From Lenzites betulinus (taxonomy: Eukaryota; Basidiomycota; Agaricomycetes; Polyporales; Polyporaceae), in assembly GCA_022264855.1 (NCBI GenBank), contig JABYQU010000003.1, forward strand, positions 930,001-994,000: 64,000 nt of DNA, given 5' to 3'. The translations under genes were made by a program, and so were the position numbers. Positions within the stretch are counted from its first letter, which is position 1. Each line of letters begins with the position of its first letter. The notes under the pieces are model-generated. The model saw only the letters and a program-made list of their open reading frames with translations. It did no database searches and was not told the DNA's origin. Below are positions 57,580 to 64,000 of the stretch, one piece after another.

Positions 57580-58738
57580 AACACTGCATGAGCAGGCATG
57601 GATGTACGAGGTGTGGACATATGAATGGGGACAGGTGTATGGGCAGACCCAGATGCATGGACAAGTATGATGTTGGTGGACCCAGATGTGGATGTGTGGA
57701 GGAGCATAGTGTTGGCAGACCTAGATGCGAACGGGGCAGATAGGAAGTGTGGGAGGACAAAGACAGGGCGGCCACAGTGCACACACAGGGTGGGACACGG
57801 TTCTGGGTGCACACAGGGGTGCTACAGAGAGATGTATGCAATTTGTAGGTGGCCAAAGGACATAAATATGGGGATCCATGCAAATGGGTAGGTGGTTTCT
57901 TGCCAGACAGCTTGACCTCTGGATTGTTGGGTTCACACAATGTGATGTCCCCTATGGCAAAGCTTTTGTGAGTGGGTTTGAACACAATGGGAAGGTGGTC
58001 AAGAGTAGCACTGTGGGTAGTGAGTGAGTCAGCTCAGGCAGGAAGCAACTTGTTTGCTTACCTGCTAGTAATCCATCTGGTGTCATCCCCCAGGAGCCTT
58101 AATAGAGCTGTTTGTAGGCCGCTGAAACCTTGGGTGAGTGACAAATAAGCAGAACAGATATCCTCCATTGAGGAGGATGTGCAGGAGAGCCAAGCACAGC
58201 TGCATGCTGCAGTTTTAACAAATTTGCAGAATGTAGCATGAGTCTTGAGTGCCAGCCCAGAATCTACCATAGAGGGACCCAAGGGAGAGCCAGGAGAGGA
58301 ACACGCAAGCAGTGCCAGGGGGTTGTCAGCGTTGAAGTACACAGTGAGAATGTCATCTGAGCTATTCTGAGGGCCATTGTGTGTGAGCCTGAATATGATA
58401 TCCAATTAGCTCATTCCAGCCCATGGTAGCCCTACTAATACACACCTGAAATGTTCCTCTTCCTTCACAAACTGCTTGTAGATGTGGCCCAAGGGTGAGT
58501 ATATGCTGTTATATGCAGCAGTTCCAGTGTTGCCCTGTTGTCCAAAGCTCTGAGAGGTATCTTCTGAGAGCTCGTCCTCAGCAATGTTACCAGTAGACAC
58601 ATCTGACAAAAAAGTAGCATGGACAGACATAGTGCAGAGAGAGAGAGGTGCTGAGTACAAGCATGGAGATGTGGGATTGCAACAAGGTTTGGGCACTAGT
58701 GTAATTCCCAAAAAGGCAGTTGAGTTAGGTGGGCCCAT
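57580..58738 (-). pseudogene. Hypothetical gene-like region accompanying Plavaka
   Basis: The minus strand starts MGPPNSTAFLGITLVPKP and continues through acidic EDELSEDTSQSFGQQG to a likely intron near 58440-58383, then THNGPQNSSDDILTVYFNAD, KFVKTAACSCAWLSC and LRLLGDDTRW. A further Pro/His-rich part reaches about 57580. No family recognised. It lies between the transposase and another gene-like region, so it may be a passenger. Breaks are likely. Confidence 0.4.
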
Positions 58739-58828
58739 GTAGCCCTCTGCCTACATTCAATAACTTTCAACCACAACAACCATGAGCCTTTTCATGGACA
58801 ATCCAAACCTTCTTCCTTCACACTTGAT

Positions 58829-61229
58829 TTGTCACTTGACATGGACATCCCACAAAATATTAGTACCATATCAGGAATGGATGTCTCCTTGTTGCCAATC
58901 ACACCAAGGGCACCATTCATACCATTCAAAACCTATGGTATCAGGCTACAGGAAGCAGATAGAAGTTATCTGATGTGTGCACTCCTTTTTTGTCTGTGTA
59001 TAGAATTTCTTTTATTCTTTTCTGTTTTTCTGGCAACTTTTCTGGCAATGTTTTGTACAATTTTTTTCTTTGTCTTTTGTTCTCTGCGCTGATTGATTAT
59101 GCAGGGAAGTAGTCAACCCATCAGATATAACATGCCCAAGCTCGGAGTGGCAATGGTGCCACAATCAGAATATCTTCGAATTCTGCAGCACCTGGAAATC
59201 CCCCAGACCCATGCTGATGAACTGCAGAAGGCTAATATAGAGCTGGCAACCATGGTCTAGGTCATAAAGTCAGCATATATCAGACATTCTTATGAGTCAC
59301 CAGGCTAATTGTTACATGCAGTAATGTGCTGACTCACCAGGGCGCTGATAAGGACAACAATGCCTACCACACCACTAATGTGAACATCTGTGGCTTGCTT
59401 GTCCCAATGACTAATGTTCCCAGCCCTATATATACCCCCAAAGAGCACAGTCAATACACCTTCTGAAGCATAAAGGGCTGGGCACCATATTCCACAGGAG
59501 GGCACAAAAGCAACTTGGCCACATTACCTAAAGAAGTCCCAATCTACCTGGAGGACACCAAAGGTAATGTATTCATATTGGCTGCATATGCCAAGCTACA
59601 AAGTGTCACAAAACAGCTATTCTGCATGCTCACTGACCATGCACTTGCTCTAGCTACTTGGCGATCACGTAATATGCATGCTGCACAGTATATGCAGGCC
59701 AAGCTCTATAAGGCATCCCCCACCCTTGCACATTGCATGGGCCACTTCCAGGTGCATGCACTTATCACTCGCATGTACCCATACTTTGTGCAATACTGCA
59801 AGATCAGCAACATTCTGTGCAAATGTGAGGACAACAAGAAATACAGGCACCCCAGATCAGTGGCAGCAGATGCTAAGCCTACAAAGCATGTATACAAGTA
59901 TTTATTTGTGCATATATTTACGCAATTGCTGATGTGGTTTTAGAAGTTGCTTTGGAGAGCCACAGACCTCCGCCAGGTGGCGATAGCAGTGTGAATGGAC
60001 CCGCCCTGCCAGCACACGTGAATTTTGGCTCTTTTGCAGTCTCATACAAGCCTACTCCCATTGAGCAACCCCTCAAGGCCATGCCACCCTCTGTATCTTC
60101 ATTATTGTCTGCCCCCCTACCTGTCTTATCTGCACCCCTACCCGTCCTACCTATCCTGTCTCTGCTTCTATCCATCTCATCTGCAGCCCAACCCTTATCC
60201 ACATTGTCGACTGCTACTCTCCCTCCCCTGCTTGCTTTTGTACCCCTCTTGTTGCCACTTGATGTCCCTCCCCAGCAAAAGGAGGTCACTCCTATATCCT
60301 TGCATGAGGATGTGCTTGTCCCAGTTCCCACAGAGTTCAGCAATACCCCGGGAACATCTTCAAATAAGGTCATTGATGCACCACTGCCCAATGAGATAAA
60401 TGTGCCTGGGACAGCAGTGTTAACATTCTTGGTGAGTAGACTGATTTTCTTGCCCTCTGCACATTGTGCTCATGAACAAATGGTCTGTCTTTGCATGGGT
60501 TGGAAATCCACTGTATGTGCTCAACTCCATCTACTCTCATGTTACATCTTTGACTGACAGTCATCTGCAGGCAAATTCTCATAAACCCTGCAGCTCCACC
60601 GCTTCCCTCATTTGTGACCCCAATAATGGTCGCACTCCTCACCGCTAACACAGCATGGACCAACAAAGTCTCAGGAACCATGAAGAAGGCAACAAGCAAC
60701 CATGCCTTATTGATTCTTTGCGGTGTTGCAGTCCTTATGGTTGGCCTACAGGAACTTGTATGCTTATGTCTATCTAAAGGAGCATCCTACCGCAACTGTG
60801 GACGAGTTAGATAAGCTGTATAAGGCCCTTAGTGAAGCCAAACTGTAGGTACTTGTTATCACTGCCTCCTTTGGCCCATACTGACTAGACTTCGTGCACA
60901 GGAATACAACACCACGTGAGTATGCTGCCGTTGTGTTTATACCCTCATACTTATACTGGCTTCACAGGCACCAGTTTGCAACTCAATGCAAGCTGAGCAA
61001 CACTGTAGAAGACATCATTCAAGCATTCTGGGCTCTTGGTGATGAGGAATGCGCAGTAAGTCCTTCATTATGTGATATAATGATCATTTATTGATGGTTT
61101 CTCGACAGGCTTACACAGGCATCAACAAAAACGGTACCCAGTCAAAGGGGAAGGGGACAGGGAGGGGCATGGGCATGGGCAGGGGCAGGGGAAAGGGAAG
61201 ACTGTGTAGTGACAGGGTAGGGTGATTGT
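58829..61229 (+). pseudogene. Hypothetical multi-exon gene with GK/GR-rich tail
   Basis: Pieces in order: MSLDMDIPQNISTISGMDVS (58829); VNPSDITCPSSEWQWCHNQ (59115); EVPIYLEDTKGNVFILAAYA and CMGHFQVHALITRMYPYF (59530-59795); a Pro/Leu/Ser-rich linker (59995-60420); AYVYLKEHPTATVDELDKLY (60760); EDIIQAFWALGDEECA (61010). After a clean intron (61054-61108) comes AYTGINKNGTQSKGKGTGRG, then MGMGRGRGKG and a stop at 61229. The YLEDTKGNV..HF.V..L segment resembles an uncharacterised domain found in many Agaricomycete proteins with Plavaka/KDZ neighbours; that is from memory of the family and weak. Several exon borders are unresolved. Confidence 0.45.
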
Positions 61230-61745
61230 GAGGCTTGGACTGGTGCAGAAGAGTGCAGTGTGCCGCAGGACACTATCTATGCTGGTATGTGCAATCCCGT
61301 GGTAATCCGGGCGGTTCTGCATAGCTGTATGGATCTATGACAAGCTCCGCTAAATATTACCCATTCTGGGACAACACACATGCTACTGTGTCCTTATGGG
61401 TGAATATGTGGAAATATAGGGATTTCTGTATTGCAGCGTGTGCATCCGACATCCCACAATGGCACAGAGTCCTCCTGAGTAGCATGGTGTGTTTTACATG
61501 TCAGTGCCATTTTCTACCAACTGGCACTGGGGTACTACAGGGTCGCAGGTTTCTCAATACTGCCGAGTGTCCTGGATTGATTTTTGACTGGGTATAAACT
61601 TTGGAGTGTAGGAGACCCTGAGTTTGGAGCTATGGTGTGCATGGAGCATAACACTAAAAGATATTATCTACTAGCATTTTTTGATATATTTTATACTAAA
61701 TACCTAGATATTATATATTATTAGGATTTAATTAATTAGCCATAG
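61230..61745. other. Unclassified, with LTR-end-like fragment
   Basis: 61600-61657 (TTGGAGTGTAGGAGACC.., ending GAGCATAACA) resembles the TAACA end of the family B LTR and the fragment at 52205-52256. The rest shows no gene. Confidence 0.4.
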
Positions 61746-62416
61746 TGTTACATCTCATGCTCCAACTCCAAAGTCCAAACCCTGTCTTTAATTTCTGTAT
61801 CCCAAATTCTGTCTCTGAATCTCATATATCCAATTCTATCATAGTATGTCATTTTATGTTTCACCTGTGTATACAATAATATCTTATTGTTCTTGTCTCG
61901 GACTTCAGAATTCTGTATGTACTCTAGGTTCTAAATTTTATATGTACCTTTCTTTATTGTTCTCACTAGACAATGAGCTCTGTACTTATAAATATGTACC
62001 CTGGAATGTCCTAGCTACCCAGTTCAGATATCTTGTTGTAACCCAAACTTCCTTATTCCCCTACCTCTTGTCTGACCTTTGACCTCTGACCTCCAACCTT
62101 CGAGCCTGAACTCCAAAGACTGTCCAAACTTTGTACTTCCCTCTAGCTTCTTTCCTCTGCATGCACTTCTTCTCCCCACTTTTCTCCCTGACTTCTATTC
62201 AGACTTCACGTCCACCTCAAAACTCCACCACTCCAAAATAGAGGACTTCCAGCAAGTTTGCTCAGTGTGTTGCTAATAGCCTTGCAGCGTCCTCAGCCTA
62301 TGTGCTGCTAAGTCCAGCTTAGACTTCAATCCCAAACTTTGGACTTTGCCCCAGACTTTAGACTCTGTACTCCAAGCACACTGGACTTCTGTCCTTCAGG
62401 CAGCATGGTCTTAACA
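61746..62416 (+). mobile_element. Solo LTR, family B, copy 2 (CpG-decayed)
   Basis: 671 bp, TGTTACATCTCATGCTCC..GGTCTTAACA, with target duplication CATAG at 61741-61745 and 62417-62421. It is a diverged inverse copy of 55622-56367; shared landmarks are the TATAAATA box (61986), CTGGAATGTCCTAGCTAC, and the repeated AAGTCC words. Where copy 1 has CpG, this copy mostly has TpG or CpA. Confidence 0.88.
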
Positions 62417-62421
62417 CATAG

Positions 62422-63800
62422 AACTAGTATTAGTATTAAGGAAAAACTCGAAAATTAACACTCACTTAGTATAGGGAGGTTTGAAGAAAGGTTAGATGAG
62501 AGTAGAGAGGTGTAAGCAATAAGTGGATAAGTCTGAGGGGGAAAGCCCTCAGGAGGCTCCTTATATACATGTGCAGAGGTCCCCCTGGGACCCGGGACAT
62601 GTCCCCTGGTACTCCTATGAGTAAGCTATGAGTAAGCGCAGGTCATCATAATAATGCGAGCGCATGAGTCATCTTCCAGGCCAGGCCCTGCCCTAGACCT
62701 CAGGTCTGGAAAATGAGTAGCCAATCAGATACTGTACTTTACCAACCAGTTCTAGAATAGTCCCCATCTAGGCCTTTCCAGCAGTGTCTAGAACATATAT
62801 AAAAAGCATAGCCCTAAACCTATCTTAGACATCATAACAGATTAGATTAGAGACGTGATCAGGCGCAAAAATAAGCACCCATGCATGGGAATCTGTGACA
62901 ATTAGGATATTGGAGCATACAATCTGAGTGTTGTTGGATGCAACCAGTCCTGTGCACCTACTGATATGTTTCTGATTCTGTAGTTCTGTATCAGCCTCAC
63001 GCCTGCCACGCGGGTGAGTTCTGCGCAGTCAGGATTACTTATGATTTCTCGATTAGGCATTTTGTTACTTTAGCGCCCAATCATTCACCCTCTCGCCCCC
63101 TTACTTATACTCGATGTCTCGTGATCGTGCTGCCCTCAGTCTTGCTCTCACTCGAGCATGCCATACTGAGGGTAAGCCGATCCCATTCCCCACCCATTCA
63201 TGTTTGCTTTACTGACTGTACTGTATGTAGACCCGCGTCGCTTACTTACAGGTACAGCGCAATTATATAGTCTTGCTCTCACTCGAGCGTGCCATACTGA
63301 GGACCCGCGTTGCTTACTTACAGGTAACCGATGCCCACGCACACACTCTCACTCATATAGGATGTGTTTGAAAGTGTGTATTATATAGTGAGCAGAGCAA
63401 GCTGGTTTTATAACAAAATATAATTTTACCTACTTGCTTTACTTTTAGGGTACATTATTATACCAAATTACAATGGGAAACATAATGGTGATATATAATA
63501 TAAACTTTTAGTTAATGGGTGCTTAGTACAGAAATGGTGTAGTTGGCTTGAGACTGATACAGGACCTAAGGGAGGGCAATAAGGGAGGCAGACAAGGGAG
63601 CAAACATAGAGACGAGGGTGCAGTCTCATTGCAAATGCATAGCATATATGGAATTGGAACACTATGTGTATATCATAGCTATATTATTAGTTGGTTATTG
63701 TACTGACTGAGTGGAGATGTGCATCAGGCACATACACTAAAGTTAATATATAAAAACTTAATGCAAAGCATAACTAGAGCTAGAATGCTTAAACATAACA
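62422..63800. other. Unclassified, LTR/promoter-like with interleaved duplication
   Basis: A TATATAAAAAGC promoter-like box lies at 62795. The unit TCTTGCTCTCACTCGAGC plus GTGCCATACTGAG occurs at 63139-63170 and 63271-63302. A second unit, ACCCGCGT(C/T)GCTTACTTACAGG, occurs at about 63230 and 63303. No gene recognised. Confidence 0.4.
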
Positions 63801-63807
63801 TTTTTCA

Positions 63808-63855
63808 CCAACCCTTATCAATTATGTCTGCTGACAACAGCCCTCTTAAGCAAGT
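63808..63855 (+). repeat. Diverged Helentron-like 3' terminus
   Basis: CCCTTATCAATTATGTCTGC, a decayed hairpin (TGCTGACAACA), then CCCTCTTAAGCAAGT, matches the family 3' end. The body upstream is unrelated to the 2.1-kb copies, so this may be another family member. Confidence 0.6.
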
Positions 63856-64000
63856 AGAAGAATCTGAGAGAACTGATCACCCCATCTGTATAGGTGTTAG
63901 TGAAGAAGTGGATGGCTCAAAGATCACTGCCAGTATTTTGCTCACTAATCCATGCAGGCTGCTTTTTCTAAACAGCAGATGTCTGAGCTGGGCCTGCAAT
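63856..64000. other. Window end
   Basis: Nothing recognised in the last 145 bases. Confidence 0.3.

Noticed and set aside
27808..62885. Short shared word AAGCACCCAT (27826, 39102, 62873 and others) as element ends
   Set aside because: Only about 10-18 bases match and the flanks do not; too little to define a repeat.
1..64000. tRNA, rRNA, snRNA genes or a centromere/telomere tract
   Set aside because: No cloverleaf-compatible A/B boxes, rRNA words or telomeric hexamer arrays were seen; a covariance-model scan was not possible here.

Overview
The window looks like a piece of a filamentous basidiomycete chromosome, most likely an Agaricomycete. The reasons are the compact genes with many 45-60 bp GT..AG introns, and the mix of mobile elements: Copia, Ty3/Gypsy, DIRS-like YR retrotransposons, a CCHC/APE LINE, Plavaka-type (KDZ) transposases and Helitron relatives. 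I cannot name the species. No rRNA, tRNA or CRISPR was seen.

The first 8.6 kb is an ordinary gene-dense, GC-rich block of four conserved membrane-traffic and cytoskeleton genes: the 3' part of a class V myosin (1-2915, +), an AN1 zinc-finger protein (3764-4613, -), the ESCRT-III subunit Vps2/Did4 (4703-5672, +) and the complete Golgi tether subunit COG4 (5776-8621, -). Exon joins were checked by reading phase: Vps2 gives 245 aa, COG4 766 aa and the AN1 protein 248 aa.

From about 9 kb to the end the window is a transposon island, poor in CpG and full of stops. Its main object is one Copia element whose 5-bp target duplication (TGTTC) sits at 9939-9943 and 29718-29722, so almost 20 kb is one retrotransposon plus what landed in it. 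It sits inside an older element with short inverted arms. Inside it are two 458-bp solo LTRs of a second family, a LINE that replaced part of the Copia pol, and an 8.9-kb insertion that splits the 3' LTR. That insertion has Helentron-like ends. It contains a 2142-bp non-autonomous copy, a foldback element with ~590-bp inverted arms, a multi-exon cysteine-rich hypothetical gene, a Tc1-like remnant and a decayed Helitron helicase.

Further right come a decayed Gypsy element (31661-39015) with a deleted Copia element inside it, a second 2142-bp Helentron copy (40287-42428), a chromodomain-bearing Gypsy fragment, a minus-strand DIRS-like element (about 44.9-52.0 kb) split by a third Helentron copy and by a 750-bp insert, and a Plavaka-like transposase (about 52.5-57.4 kb) split by a 746-bp solo LTR. 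Two companion gene-like regions follow (57.6-61.2 kb), then an inverted, CpG-decayed copy of the same solo LTR (61746-62416). The last kilobases hold an interleaved duplication and another Helentron-type 3' end.

The least expected system is the Helentron-like family. It has six 3' termini in 64 kb, a matched inverted repeat at the 5' end and before the 3' hairpin, and one composite insertion that looks like read-through mobilisation of a captured gene.
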